Made by a program: the position numbers and the translations under genes. Below the pieces are notes generated by a model. The model was not told the DNA's origin. It did no database searches and saw only the letters and a list, made by a program, of their open reading frames with translations. A stretch of 32,202 nucleotides of DNA, taken from the NCBI GenBank assembly GCA_012719415.1, contig JAAYAK010000267.1, positions 1 to 32,202 of the forward strand. Reading direction: 5' to 3'. Every line of letters starts with the position of its first letter. The stretch's first letter is position 1. The stretch comes from Syntrophorhabdus sp. (GTDB taxonomy: Bacteria > Desulfobacterota > Syntrophorhabdia > Syntrophorhabdales > Syntrophorhabdaceae). Positions 6,900 through 14,243 of the stretch are shown here, piece after piece.

Positions 6900-8039
6900 A
6901 TGAACATCTCCAGAAGGGCCAGCGAGATATCACCCTTCTATGTCATGGAGCTTCTCGAAAAGGCCCGGTTGATGGAAGCCGAGGGACACAACATCATCCA
7001 TATGGAGGTCGGTGAGCCCGGCTTTGAGACCCCGGGCGTGATACGGCGGGAGGCGCTCAAGGCGCTCGAGGGCGGCAAAACGTTCTATACCCACAGCCTC
7101 GGCATCCCGGAGCTGAGGGAGGCCGTTTCCCGCAACTATCGCGACCGGTACGGCCTTCACGTTTCCCCTGAGCGCGTGATCATCACCAACGGCTCGTCGG
7201 GCGCCTTCATCCTTCTCTTCGCGGCGCTCCTCGAGCAGGGTCGCACCCTTGCCATAGCCGACCCCGGGTACCCCTGCTACCGGAACATCGCCCTCCTCAC
7301 CGATTGCGCGGTGCGGCCCCTTCCCGTGTCGGCCGGGACCAACTACGAGGTCCTCCCCGAGCAGCTCGATGGCCCATCGACGCTCGACGTCCTTGTCGTC
7401 GCCAACCCCTCGAACCCGACGGGAACCATCTACCGTCCCGGGTCCCTGAACGCCCTGTATGAAAGGCTATCCTCGCGGGGAGGCGTCCTTGTCGTCGACG
7501 AGATATACTCCGGCCTTGTTTACGATGCCCTTTTCTCTTCGAGCGCCTCCATCTCCGAGGACGTCATCGTCGTGAACGGTTTCTCGAAGGCCTTCGCGAT
7601 GACCGGGTGGCGCCTCGGCTGGATGGTGGTCCCCGGGGGTCTCGTCCGCCCTATTCAGAAACTGGCGCAGAACCTTTTCATCGCACCGCCGTCCATCTCG
7701 CAGTACGCGGCGCTGGCCGCCTTTGACGACGCCGAGGGACTCGCCCGCATGTGCGGTCTTTACAAGGAGCGCAGGGATTTCCTCCTGCCCCGGCTTCAGG
7801 GTCTTGGGTTCGACGTTCCCGTCAAGCCCGACGGCGCTTTTTACATCTACGCCGGCATCGACCGCTTCGCCATGGACAGCATGCTCTTCGTCGAAAGGGC
7901 GCTTGCGGAGGCGAAGGTGGCCATCACACCAGGGTACGATTTCGGCCGTTTCGGGGCCGCCTCTCACGTGCGCTTCTCCTACGCCGACAGGCTGGAAAAC
8001 CTCGTGGAGGGCTGTGACAGGCTTGAACGGTGGCTGTAA
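6900..8039 (+). CDS. PLP-dependent class I/II aminotransferase
   Basis: 379 residues, fold-type I aminotransferase in the AspC/AraT group. The catalytic lysine is K230 in NGFSKAFAMTGWRLGW. Cofactor-binding residues are seen at N172 (NPSNPTG), D200 and Y203 (VVDEIYSG), and the substrate-carboxylate arginine is likely the one in HVRFSYADRLE near the C-terminus. The N-terminal HMEVGEPGFETP matches aromatic/aspartate aminotransferases. The amino-acid substrate cannot be fixed by eye. A promoter with TTGACA/TACATT precedes it and it is divergent from glnA, so amino-nitrogen metabolism is the natural context. ATG 6900 is preceded by GAGG at 6888. The signalling operon starts 79 bases downstream after a separate ribosome site. 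Confidence 0.93.
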   Translation: MNISRRASEISPFYVMELLEKARLMEAEGHNIIHMEVGEPGFETPGVIRREALKALEGGKTFYTHSLGIPELREAVSRNYRDRYGLHVSPERVIITNGSSGAFILLFAALLEQGRTLAIADPGYPCYRNIALLTDCAVRPLPVSAGTNYEVLPEQLDGPSTLDVLVVANPSNPTGTIYRPGSLNALYERLSSRGGVLVVDEIYSGLVYDALFSSSASISEDVIVVNGFSKAFAMTGWRLGWMVVPGGLVRPIQKLAQNLFIAPPSISQYAALAAFDDAEGLARMCGLYKERRDFLLPRLQGLGFDVPVKPDGAFYIYAGIDRFAMDSMLFVERALAEAKVAITPGYDFGRFGAASHVRFSYADRLENLVEGCDRLERWL

Positions 8040-8118
8040 GGGCCCGAGGGCTCCACGATCGGCATCCGGGTATTACGTTTTTCCGGTTTCGACCGATATT
8101 ACATCTAGGAGGATTGTT

Positions 8119-8415
8119 GTGCCGAAGATCGCCCCCGGCAGTCTTGAACCAGGAATGAAGGTCGCGAAGCCCGTCGTCAACACGAGCGGCATGGTCCTTC
8201 TCGGAGAGAACACGGAGCTCACCCCGGAGCTTATCGACAGGATCAGGAACATGGAGGTCGACGGGGTGTGGGTCCAGGGCCTGTCGAAACCGTCGGTCCC
8301 GATCGAGGAAGCCGTCGCGGAGCTTGACAGACGCTTCCGTCTCGTCGCCGGCCAACCCCACATGGATACCATCAGGAACGCGGTCCGAAAACACATCGAG
8401 GGCCTCTATGAATAG
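8119..8415 (+). CDS. Small protein resembling the leader domain of HD-GYP/HDOD proteins
   Basis: 98 residues. The start is GTG 8119, fixed by a perfect AGGAGG at 8107-8112 six bases upstream; longer frames run back inside the aminotransferase and are shadow. The N-terminal KIAPGSLEPGMKVAKPVVNTSGMVLL, followed by ENTELTPELIDRIRNMEVDGVWV, resembles the short beta-rich DUF3391-like segment that often precedes HD-GYP domains; here it is a separate protein. The C-terminal ~35 residues look helical. Its stop codon overlaps the start of the HDOD gene (ATG 8408), so the two are translationally coupled and probably interact. I recognise the domain type only loosely, and the biochemical role is unknown. 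Confidence 0.75.
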   Translation: MPKIAPGSLEPGMKVAKPVVNTSGMVLLGENTELTPELIDRIRNMEVDGVWVQGLSKPSVPIEEAVAELDRRFRLVAGQPHMDTIRNAVRKHIEGLYE

Positions 8416-9244
8416 CATGGACGTCAGGGTGGTCAGGGAGAAGATCGAGCACGTGAACGCCCTTCCCACCATTCCCAAGGTCTTGAACAGGCTCCTTGCG
8501 GTCATCGAGAACCCGCGGGTGTCCCTCAACGAGATCTCGAGCTTCATCTCCTCGGACCCCGCCCTCACCACGAAGGTGCTGAGGATGGTGAACTCGCCGG
8601 TGTACGGTTTTCCCGGAAGGATCTCTTCCGTGAACCAGGCCGTCATACTCCTCGGGCTCACCGTGGTGAAGGGCCTCCTGCTCGGCGTTTCCGTCTTTGA
8701 GCTCATGCAGAAGACCATGATCGGGCTCTGGGAGCATTCCGTCGGGACGGCCCTGTTCTCTCGTTTGATCGCCCTGCGCAAGGGCCACAGGGAACCTGAC
8801 GAGGTGTCCGTGGACGGCCTTCTCCACGATATCGGCAAGGTCTTCCTCGTCCTCCAGTTCCCCGAGGAATACGAAAGGGCCCTGACACAGACAAGACAGG
8901 ACGGCATCATCATCCACGAGGCCGAGAAGAACCAGTTCAGCACAACGCACGCCAGTGTGGGAAGCTGGATGGCCAGAAAGTGGCGCTTTCCGGCAAAGCT
9001 CATCGACGTCATAGAATACCACCACAAACCGCATCTGACGAAGAGCACCCCCGTTGAATCCGCCATCGTCCATGTCGCCGACATCCTCGTGCGCGCCCGG
9101 GGTTTCGGCTTTCCCGGCGACGCCCTCATGACGCCCGTCCAGCCCGAGGCATGGGACATTCTCGGGCTCACCGAGAAAGACCTTCTCGAGATACTCGACG
9201 AGGCCGAAGATTCCCTGCAGATCACGGAAGACCTGACCCTATGA
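8408..9244 (+). CDS. HDOD-domain signalling protein
   Basis: 278 residues. An HDOD domain (a degenerate HD-phosphohydrolase relative used in bacterial signalling) covers about residues 14-215: LPTIPKVLNRLL, SDPALTTKVLRMVNSPVYG and INQAV-type VNQAVILLGL are typical. Metal-ligand-like residues remain: H110, H140-D141 in LLHDIGK, H181, H205-H206 and the aspartate of HVADILVRA. Hydrolase activity therefore cannot be excluded, though HDOD proteins usually act as scaffolds. ATG 8408 has GAGG five bases upstream; ATG 8417 is an alternative without one. The gene overlaps both neighbours (8 bases upstream, ATGA downstream), forming a tightly coupled three-gene unit with a receiver-GGDEF protein. Confidence 0.88.
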   Translation: MNSMDVRVVREKIEHVNALPTIPKVLNRLLAVIENPRVSLNEISSFISSDPALTTKVLRMVNSPVYGFPGRISSVNQAVILLGLTVVKGLLLGVSVFELMQKTMIGLWEHSVGTALFSRLIALRKGHREPDEVSVDGLLHDIGKVFLVLQFPEEYERALTQTRQDGIIIHEAEKNQFSTTHASVGSWMARKWRFPAKLIDVIEYHHKPHLTKSTPVESAIVHVADILVRARGFGFPGDALMTPVQPEAWDILGLTEKDLLEILDEAEDSLQITEDLTL

Positions 9245-10176
9245 ACGAGAAGAAGACCGTCGTCGTCATATCCCAGGATGTTGTCCTCTCGGGCATAATA
9301 GACCGGATCCTCTCCCGGGACTACGGTGTTTTCCTCTTCAGGAACATACAGTCCGCCATCGACTACATCTACAATTCGCCGCCGAACCTGATCATCCTCG
9401 ACACCTCGGAAGAGGACGTCTACTCCATGGACGTCATCAACAACCTCAAGAGCGATCCCATTTTTTACCAGTTGCCCGTTCTTGTCGTCATCGACGATAT
9501 CCCAAGCGTACCCGTTTGGAAGGACCTTTTCGTCGAAGACTACCTGAAAAGGGTCGACATCGAACAAGAGGGTGTGACCCGCGTGGCCCTGGCGATACTG
9601 CGCTCGGAGCGCATCGTGGAGGTGAACCCCCTTACCAAGCTGCCGGGCAACATCTCAATAAGCAGACAGATACAGGCGAGGATAGAGGCGGGGGACACCT
9701 TCGCCCTCGCCTACGCGGACCTCGATCACTTCAAGCCCTTCAACGACCACTACGGCTTCACGAGGGGCGACGAGGTGATACGCATAACGGGCAGGCTCAT
9801 CCTCAACATCGTCAAGAGCAAAGAGCCCCAGAACGCTTTCGTCGGACACATAGGCGGCGACGATTTCGTTTTCATAACATCCGTCGACGTCGTCGAGGAG
9901 GCCTCGGCCGACATCATCGACGCGTTCGACAGGATCACCCCCACCCTGTACGACAAGAAGGACCGGGACGCCGGCTTCATAGAAACCCTCGATCGCCAGG
10001 GGAACACCAGGAAGTTCCCCATAATCGCTCTTTCCATAGGTATCGCCACCAACAGGACACGCTCCTTCACCCACTTCGGGGAGATTACCGAGGTCGCCTC
10101 GGAAATGAAGAAGCTCGCCAAGCAGTCCTGGGGAAGCTGCTACCTTACGGACCGCAGGGGAGTCAATCCGGCGTAG
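9241..10176 (+). CDS. Receiver-like domain plus GGDEF diguanylate cyclase
   Basis: 311 residues. Residues 1-~110 have receiver topology: phospho-acceptor candidate D54 (LIILDTS) and K103 (DYLKRV), but the usual acidic pair at the first strand reads VVISQD, so it may be degenerate. Residues ~128-305 form a GGDEF domain: LTKLPGN start, metal-binding YADLDHFKPFND, YGFTRGDEVI, and active-site GGDDF at 205-209. The product would be cyclic-di-GMP. The RxxD inhibitory site expected just before GGDEF reads PQNA, so product inhibition through it is not expected. ATG 9241 overlaps the HDOD stop (ATGA); the frame upstream of it is shadow. A strong terminator follows at 10302. The PilZ protein at 4239 is a potential local receptor. 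Confidence 0.9.
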   Translation: MNEKKTVVVISQDVVLSGIIDRILSRDYGVFLFRNIQSAIDYIYNSPPNLIILDTSEEDVYSMDVINNLKSDPIFYQLPVLVVIDDIPSVPVWKDLFVEDYLKRVDIEQEGVTRVALAILRSERIVEVNPLTKLPGNISISRQIQARIEAGDTFALAYADLDHFKPFNDHYGFTRGDEVIRITGRLILNIVKSKEPQNAFVGHIGGDDFVFITSVDVVEEASADIIDAFDRITPTLYDKKDRDAGFIETLDRQGNTRKFPIIALSIGIATNRTRSFTHFGEITEVASEMKKLAKQSWGSCYLTDRRGVNPA

Positions 10177-10219
10177 GCAGAATTGATGCCGACGGGCATA
10201 CGGGTCTGCGCGCTCCGCA

Positions 10220-10388
10220 CGCACACGGGCACACGAGGAAAAACACAACATTCCTTCATAACGAGGCGCTTGCGCTCATCACCGCGCTTGAGGGGACGAA
10301 CAGGCTTTCGCGGTGCCAGCGGAAGCCTTTTTCTTTTGCCTCGTCCTCCCGTTAGGTGCGCGAGCGCCGACGCGTGTGCCCGTTTGCG
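10220..10388. repeat. Nested inverted repeats flanking the terminator
   Basis: The outer arms are CGCACACGGGCACACGAG (10220-10237) and the inverted copy at 10371-10388, agreeing at 16 of 18 positions. The inner arms are GGCGCTTGCGCTC (10265-10277) and its inverted copy at 10356-10368, agreeing at 11 of 13. The order outer-inner-hairpin-inner-outer means the whole 169-base segment could fold as one long branched hairpin in RNA or extrude as a cruciform. It is more structure than a terminator needs. Confidence 0.5.
10302..10337 (+). terminator. Intrinsic terminator of the signalling operon
   Basis: AGGCTTTCGC pairs with GCGGAAGCCT (nine Watson-Crick pairs and one T-G wobble) around a 7-base loop, followed by TTTTCTTTT. 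It lies 125 bases after the receiver-GGDEF stop and reads on the plus strand, so it ends the 8119-10176 operon. Confidence 0.85.
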
Positions 10389-10414
10389 CGCCGAAGGCGC
10401 TAAGGGTGCTCTTT

Positions 10415-10630
10415 GTGTTGGAAGAGGGTCATGATGCCGCGGGCCTCGCCCGCTCCGTGAAGGCGGTGGTAACAACGATGAAGGGAGGTCCTGACCTCGA
10501 ATACGTCAGGAAAGGCGATCCCAGGACGGGGATCGTGGAGGTTGCAGCCAACGTGAAGGGGGTCCTTTCCGGGGAAAGCTCTAGTTGTCCTCCTTCCAGA
10601 CCATTTCCTTCAGTTCTTTCCCGACCTTGA
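10415..10630 (+). other. Possible small ORF or gene remnant, unknown
   Basis: From GTG 10415 (AAGGG at 10402-10406 upstream), or GTG 10406, a frame runs to 10630, about 71 codons. Up to about 10575 its codons look like those of neighbouring genes (gcc, ctc, gtg, aag at third positions), and the peptide GLARSVKAVVTTMKGG then EYVRKGDPRTGIVEVAANVK looks protein-like. The last ~16 codons run antisense into the ihfB-like gene and look random. I do not recognise the family. It may be a decayed gene whose 3' end was lost, or chance; both remain open. Confidence 0.25.
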
Positions 10631-10865
10631 AATAGGGAAGCCGCTTCGGCTCGACCTGAACGGTCTCGCCGCTCTTCGGGTTCCTGCCCCTGTATGCCTT
10701 GTATTCCCTGAGCGTGAAGCTCCCGAAACCACGTATCTCCACGCGCTCATTGTTGATGATCGCTTTTTTGATGCTGTCGATGATCGTGTCCACGGCGATC
10801 TTCGCTATTTTCTGGTTGACGTTTATATCTGCGGCGAGCTTGTTGATAATATCCATTTTGTTCAT
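10581..10865 (-). CDS. ihfB: HU/IHF-family DNA-bending protein, IHF-beta-like
   Basis: 94 residues, a complete HU/IHF protein that binds the minor groove as a dimer and bends DNA. The helical N-terminus MNKMDIINKLAADINVNQKIAKIAVDTII leads to the beta saddle VEIRGFGSFTLREYKAYRGRNPKSGE. The DNA-intercalating arm contains GRNPKSGE and the C-terminus is PYFKVGKELKEMVW. The arm and tail (KRLPYFKVGKELKE) resemble IHF-beta more than HU. ATG 10865 is preferred because AAGGAGG lies seven bases before it; a TTG at 10871 is too close to that site. It is the last gene of the cytochrome c/ccs/purQ operon, 17 bases after purQ. IHF at an origin can assist DnaA, so its closeness to oriC is notable but not proof of a link. 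The symbol is a best guess within the family. Confidence 0.88.
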   Translation of the reverse strand: MNKMDIINKLAADINVNQKIAKIAVDTIIDSIKKAIINNERVEIRGFGSFTLREYKAYRGRNPKSGETVQVEPKRLPYFKVGKELKEMVWKEDN

Positions 10866-10882
10866 GGACAACCCTCCTTAAA

Positions 10883-11701
10883 TCAGCTTTCTGATATATA
10901 TTTACAGGCGTTCCTGAAGATCTTAAGTCCGTCCCCTTCTGTCGGGACCTCTTCCCGGGTCCAGCGGGGATGCTGCGTCCGATGCACAAAGGCCTCGGGG
11001 TGCGGCATGAGCCCGAAAACCCTTCCCGTGTCGTCGCACATGGCGGCAATGGCCTCCGTCGAACCATTCGGGTTATCGGGATAGCCCATCGACACCTCAC
11101 CCGCGGCGTCGGCATATTGCAGGACGATATTGCCCCCCTTTTTCATGGCGGACAGGGTCTCCGTCGAATCGACGATGCACTTGCCTTCACCATGTCGCAC
11201 AGGGAGATAGATTTTATCCATATCGTTCGTAAATATGCAATGAGAAAATCGATTTGCCTTCAGATAGACCCAGCGGTCCTCGAACCGGCCCAGGTCGTTT
11301 GCCGTCAGGGTTGCCGACTGTTTTCCGTATGTCTTTCCCAGCGCCGGCAGGAGGCCCGTCTTGACGAGGAGCTGGAAACCGTTGCAGATCCCCATGATGA
11401 CCTTTCCCTCATCAACGAACTTCACGAGCTCGTCGAGAAAACGTCTGCCCGTGTCCGCCATTTTCTGGTATTTCCACTTCACCGCCTGCGCCTTTGCCGA
11501 CCCCAGGTCGTCACCGTCGAGAAAACCCCCGGGAAAATTGATGAAGCTGTACCCGTGGATCAGCCCCGGCCGATCGACGAACTCGTCGATGTGGACGAGC
11601 TCCGGCTCGAAGCCCGCCAGGCGGTTCGCGTGTGCCGTCTCGTTCTCACAGTTGATCCCGTTGCCGAAGACAACAAGGCTCTTTGGTCTTTGTCGTTTCA
11701 T
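10883..11701 (-). CDS. purQ: Phosphoribosylformylglycinamidine synthase, glutaminase subunit PurQ
   Basis: 272 residues, a class I glutamine amidotransferase that releases ammonia from glutamine for PurL in the fourth step of purine synthesis. The nucleophile is C106 in GICNGFQLL; H234 and E236 (LMPHPEAF) complete the triad. The N-terminal VVFGNGINCENETAHA and FPGGFLDGDDLGSAKAQA are typical of PurQ/PurL-glutaminase. It is longer than the ~225-residue Bacillus PurQ. ATG 11701 overlaps the ccsB stop (ATGA), so it is translationally coupled to a cytochrome maturation gene, a functionally unexpected neighbour. No purL or purS is in the window. Confidence 0.92.
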   Translation of the reverse strand: MKRQRPKSLVVFGNGINCENETAHANRLAGFEPELVHIDEFVDRPGLIHGYSFINFPGGFLDGDDLGSAKAQAVKWKYQKMADTGRRFLDELVKFVDEGKVIMGICNGFQLLVKTGLLPALGKTYGKQSATLTANDLGRFEDRWVYLKANRFSHCIFTNDMDKIYLPVRHGEGKCIVDSTETLSAMKKGGNIVLQYADAAGEVSMGYPDNPNGSTEAIAAMCDDTGRVFGLMPHPEAFVHRTQHPRWTREEVPTEGDGLKIFRNACKYISES

Positions 11702-12510
11702 GTCGCGTAACTATGCAATCCAGCAAGAAAAAAATTGACGCCGAAATAGGTGATGATAACGCTCGCAAAACCGATGATCGACAGGATCGCTGTCCTCCTC
11801 CCCCTCCAGCCCCCCGTAAAGCGAAGGTGAAGGATCAGGGCGTAGACGATCCAGGTTATGAGCGACCACGTTTCCTTCGGGTCCCAGCTCCAGTACGACC
11901 CCCACGCGTAGTGGGCCCATACAGCTCCCGTTAGTATACCAGATGTGAGCATGGAAAAGCCAATAATAATGCTCCTGTAATTGATGTCCTCCAGGGTTCG
12001 GCCCGGCGGTACGATCCCGCGGGACCCAAAGAAATAAAGCCCCCCGCACGTGAAGGACACGAGGAACGCGGCGTAGGCCAGGAAGCAGGTTATGACGTGC
12101 ACATGCAGCCAGTTGCTCTGCAAGGCCGGGATGAGGGGTTGAATGCCCCGTTCGACCCCGGGGGAGAGGGAGGCGTAGGCCATGAGCGCGAGCGACGCGA
12201 TGGCGGCTGCGAAGGTTATGACCGGGAACAGCCTCCTTCTCATGACGATCACGAGAGCGCTTATGGACCAGGAAAAGAATATGAGGGACTCGTAATAGTT
12301 TGAGAGCGGCGCGTGCCCCATCCCCAGTCGGTACGACTCGACCCAGCGCAGGCCGATACCCGCCGTTTGAAGGGCAAAGGTGAGGAGGAGACAATACCAG
12401 GCGATCGTCAGGACGGCCTTCTTTCCCGTAACGAAATAGAGGATGTACAGGAAGAAGAGGGCGAGGTAGAGGATCGTCGAGATCCCGAGGATCATGTCGT
12501 GCGTTATCAT
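11698..12510 (-). CDS. ccsB: System II cytochrome c biogenesis protein CcsB/ResC (CcsA family)
   Basis: 270 residues, polytopic with about eight membrane segments. It works with the ResB/Ccs1 partner to carry haem across the membrane and attach it to apocytochromes outside. The haem-handling tryptophan-rich motif is WGSYWSWDPKETW at 203-215, with flanking candidate ligand histidines H136/H138 (NWLHVHVITCF) and H200. ATG 12510 overlaps the ccs1 stop (ATGA), and its own stop overlaps purQ. The frame is open upstream of 12510, but that part is a shadow of ccs1. Together with ccs1 it forms a complete two-subunit System II synthetase, immediately downstream of a probable substrate cytochrome. Confidence 0.93.
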   Translation of the reverse strand: MITHDMILGISTILYLALFFLYILYFVTGKKAVLTIAWYCLLLTFALQTAGIGLRWVESYRLGMGHAPLSNYYESLIFFSWSISALVIVMRRRLFPVITFAAAIASLALMAYASLSPGVERGIQPLIPALQSNWLHVHVITCFLAYAAFLVSFTCGGLYFFGSRGIVPPGRTLEDINYRSIIIGFSMLTSGILTGAVWAHYAWGSYWSWDPKETWSLITWIVYALILHLRFTGGWRGRRTAILSIIGFASVIITYFGVNFFLAGLHSYAT

Positions 12511-13817
12511 GCGAGGTCCTTTGAGAGCCTGCGGAGCTCTTCGAGAAAGCCCTCCCTGTTCCTCGCGGCCACACCGCCAACGTGTATCTCGGCACCATCG
12601 CTCACGACGTATATCCTCCGGTGGAAGGTGAAGAAGTTTATGTAGAGCCCGACGAGCATGAGGGCGAACCCCGCGAGCACCACAGGCACGCCGGGGTCGC
12701 GCGATACCTCGAGACCCGTGTAATATCCGCCGGTTATCCCCTCGAGGGAGATCCGCGAGCCCTCGATCACGCGCGTCCTCATCCTTTCGACATCCCGCAG
12801 GAACCAGAGCGTCTTCGGCTCTTCCCCGTCCATGTAGGCGACCATCACCCCGGGGCCGAAATCGTGGACCTCGGCGGCGTAGCGCACCACCATGAAGGGG
12901 GTCCTGCCTGCCTTCGCGACCTCTTGCTCCGCAAGCACGACCTCCCTGCCGTCCACACGGAAGGCGTACCTGTTCGATGTCCCGTAACTCGACTGGTACA
13001 GCCTGACCCCGTTGTAGGACAGGGGCTCGTTGACCCTGATCCTGCCCTCCTTCACGACCTTTCCCGCGGCGTCGAGGATCTCGATGTCGCTCGCGTACTC
13101 TTTCGGCTGCCCCCCGGGGTAAAGACTGATGGTGAAATCCTTGCACCTCACGGTAAAGCCCAGCGGCACCGGGGGCCGCCCCCTTTCGCGTTTGACGGCT
13201 GCCTGCGCCGTCTCGCCCACCCTCAGGACGATAAAGCCCCTGTCACCGCCGACAAGCCCGATGAGGCCGCCGAGAAGCACGGCGAGGATGCTTGCGTGAA
13301 TGACGACGACCCCGTATCGTGCGAGAGATCCTTTCTCATAGAGCGCCATCGTTTCCGACAGCTCTTTCTTCCTGTACGAGGACGCGCCAAGCCGGCGGGA
13401 GACCTCGTCGAGGGCCCCTGCTGTCGCGGTGAAGCCGGAGCCTGCGGCCACGAGGCCCTTCACGTCCGCCGGGGCCTTTGCCGTTCGCCCCTTTTCCGCC
13501 GTCAGGCTTCGTATCCGCTGCACAGTGCAGGCAACGAGGTTGACGGTAAAAAGGGCGAGGAGAAAATAGAACCACGGCGAATGGTAGGTGTCGTCGAACC
13601 CGAAGAGCTTTATGAAGTGATACGCCCTCTCGCTGTAAAGGGAGAGGTACTCCTCCTCGGTGCCCCCCTGCTTGATGACGGTTCCCAGGATGGATGTCGC
13701 CGCGATGAGCGTGAGCGACACGATGCCGAGGCGCACCGACGCAAGGTGCCGCAGGAGACGGGGTGCCCGTGAGCCTGGTACGGCCTTCTTTTCCCTATTG
13801 CTTTTTGTGGCAGTCAT
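12507..13817 (-). CDS. ccs1: System II cytochrome c biogenesis protein Ccs1/ResB
   Basis: 436 residues of the ResB family. Expected layout: two early membrane segments (LGIVSLTLIAATSILGTVI near 30-48 and FYFLLALFTVNLVACTV near 83-99), a third near 170-190 (VVVIHASILAVLLGGLIGLV), a large extracytoplasmic domain of about 190 residues, and a fourth segment near residue 385 (PVVLAGFALMLVGLYINFF). It is thought to hold apocytochromes reduced and to receive haem with CcsB. The conserved early IKQGGTEEEYLSLYSE is typical. The start overlaps the end of the cytochrome gene by 23 bases and lacks a clear ribosome site, so translation probably depends on coupling. The stop overlaps ccsB by 4 bases. Confidence 0.92.
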   Translation of the reverse strand: MTATKSNREKKAVPGSRAPRLLRHLASVRLGIVSLTLIAATSILGTVIKQGGTEEEYLSLYSERAYHFIKLFGFDDTYHSPWFYFLLALFTVNLVACTVQRIRSLTAEKGRTAKAPADVKGLVAAGSGFTATAGALDEVSRRLGASSYRKKELSETMALYEKGSLARYGVVVIHASILAVLLGGLIGLVGGDRGFIVLRVGETAQAAVKRERGRPPVPLGFTVRCKDFTISLYPGGQPKEYASDIEILDAAGKVVKEGRIRVNEPLSYNGVRLYQSSYGTSNRYAFRVDGREVVLAEQEVAKAGRTPFMVVRYAAEVHDFGPGVMVAYMDGEEPKTLWFLRDVERMRTRVIEGSRISLEGITGGYYTGLEVSRDPGVPVVLAGFALMLVGLYINFFTFHRRIYVVSDGAEIHVGGVAARNREGFLEELRRLSKDLA

Positions 13818-14178
13818 TACACTTCGTCGGCGCCTTCACTCCTTTCGCCGATGACTGTTTGTGACATTCTATACAGTTCTTGTGGTACGCATCCTTGATC
13901 GGCATCGCGCCGTTCTTCGCATCCTTGAGGTCGTGGCAGGGCATGCATCCCCCGGGCTCCTTCGGGTTCTTGTCCTTGTGGTGACATTCGGCACAGTCTA
14001 TCTTGGCCTTCTCCGTGTGCAGCGGATGGGAAAAGGGCACGGGAGGGAACTTCGCTCCCTCGAGCTTCAGCATCATCGATTCCGGCGCCTTCTTCTGGGC
14101 AAAAGCGCCTGTGAGCAACACGAGGACGAAGACCGCGACCATTGCCAGTCCGAGTGCGATCCTTGTTTCTTTCTTCAT
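13795..14178 (-). CDS. Periplasmic tetrahaem class III cytochrome c
   Basis: 127 residues with a cleavable signal peptide: MKKETR, a hydrophobic stretch to about 24, and a likely cut after AFA27. Four CxxCH haem sites are present at 62-66 (CAECH), 78-82 (CMPCH), 102-106 (CIECH) and 120-124 (CNDCH). Further histidines at 51, 54, 67 and 99 can act as distal ligands. This fits the cytochrome c3 (four-haem) pattern rather than the three-haem c7 form. Such proteins shuttle electrons from hydrogenases or formate dehydrogenases to membrane complexes in anaerobes. ATG 14178 is preferred to 14193 because AGAGGTG lies between them. It has its own promoter and is the first gene of the maturation operon. 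Confidence 0.92.
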   Translation of the reverse strand: MKKETRIALGLAMVAVFVLVLLTGAFAQKKAPESMMLKLEGAKFPPVPFSHPLHTEKAKIDCAECHHKDKNPKEPGGCMPCHDLKDAKNGAMPIKDAYHKNCIECHKQSSAKGVKAPTKCNDCHKKQ

Positions 14179-14213
14179 ATCACACCTCTTCATCGGGTTT
14201 TCAAATACTCAGA

Positions 14214-14243
14214 ATGTTATCGCAAGTTTGGGAGATAAGTCAA
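14214..14243 (-). promoter_or_regulatory. Sigma-70 promoter for the cytochrome c operon
   Basis: On the minus strand TTGACT (14238-14243) and TAACAT (14214-14219) are 18 bases apart, ending about 35 bases before the cytochrome start. The -35 element overlaps the stop codon of the Nudix gene, so the downstream operon can be transcribed independently of it. Confidence 0.6.

Larger units (their letters stand above)
10177..10580. other. Palindrome-rich gap between convergent operons
   Basis: 404 bases between the GGDEF stop and the ihfB-like stop. It holds a strong intrinsic terminator at 10302-10337, two nested inverted repeats around it (10220-10388), a 6-bp GCGGGC/GCCCGC hairpin at 10439-10453, a GATCCC/GGGATC hairpin at 10519-10536, and a coding-like stretch from about 10406. 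No recognised gene is present. Confidence 0.6.

Noticed and set aside
8078-8107. Promoter for the small protein/HDOD operon (TTACGT, TATTAC)
   Set aside because: The -35 matches poorly, and the 79-base gap after the aminotransferase may simply be read through; support is too weak to list.
7924-9567. 547-codon open frame on the minus strand across the signalling operon
   Set aside because: It is antisense to three well-recognised genes with overlapping starts; its peptide has no recognisable domain, and such shadows are usual at high GC.
12511-13146. Upstream extension of the ccsB frame
   Set aside because: It lies entirely within ccs1 in another frame and has no similarity to CcsA-type proteins; ATG 12510 with ATGA overlap is the real start.
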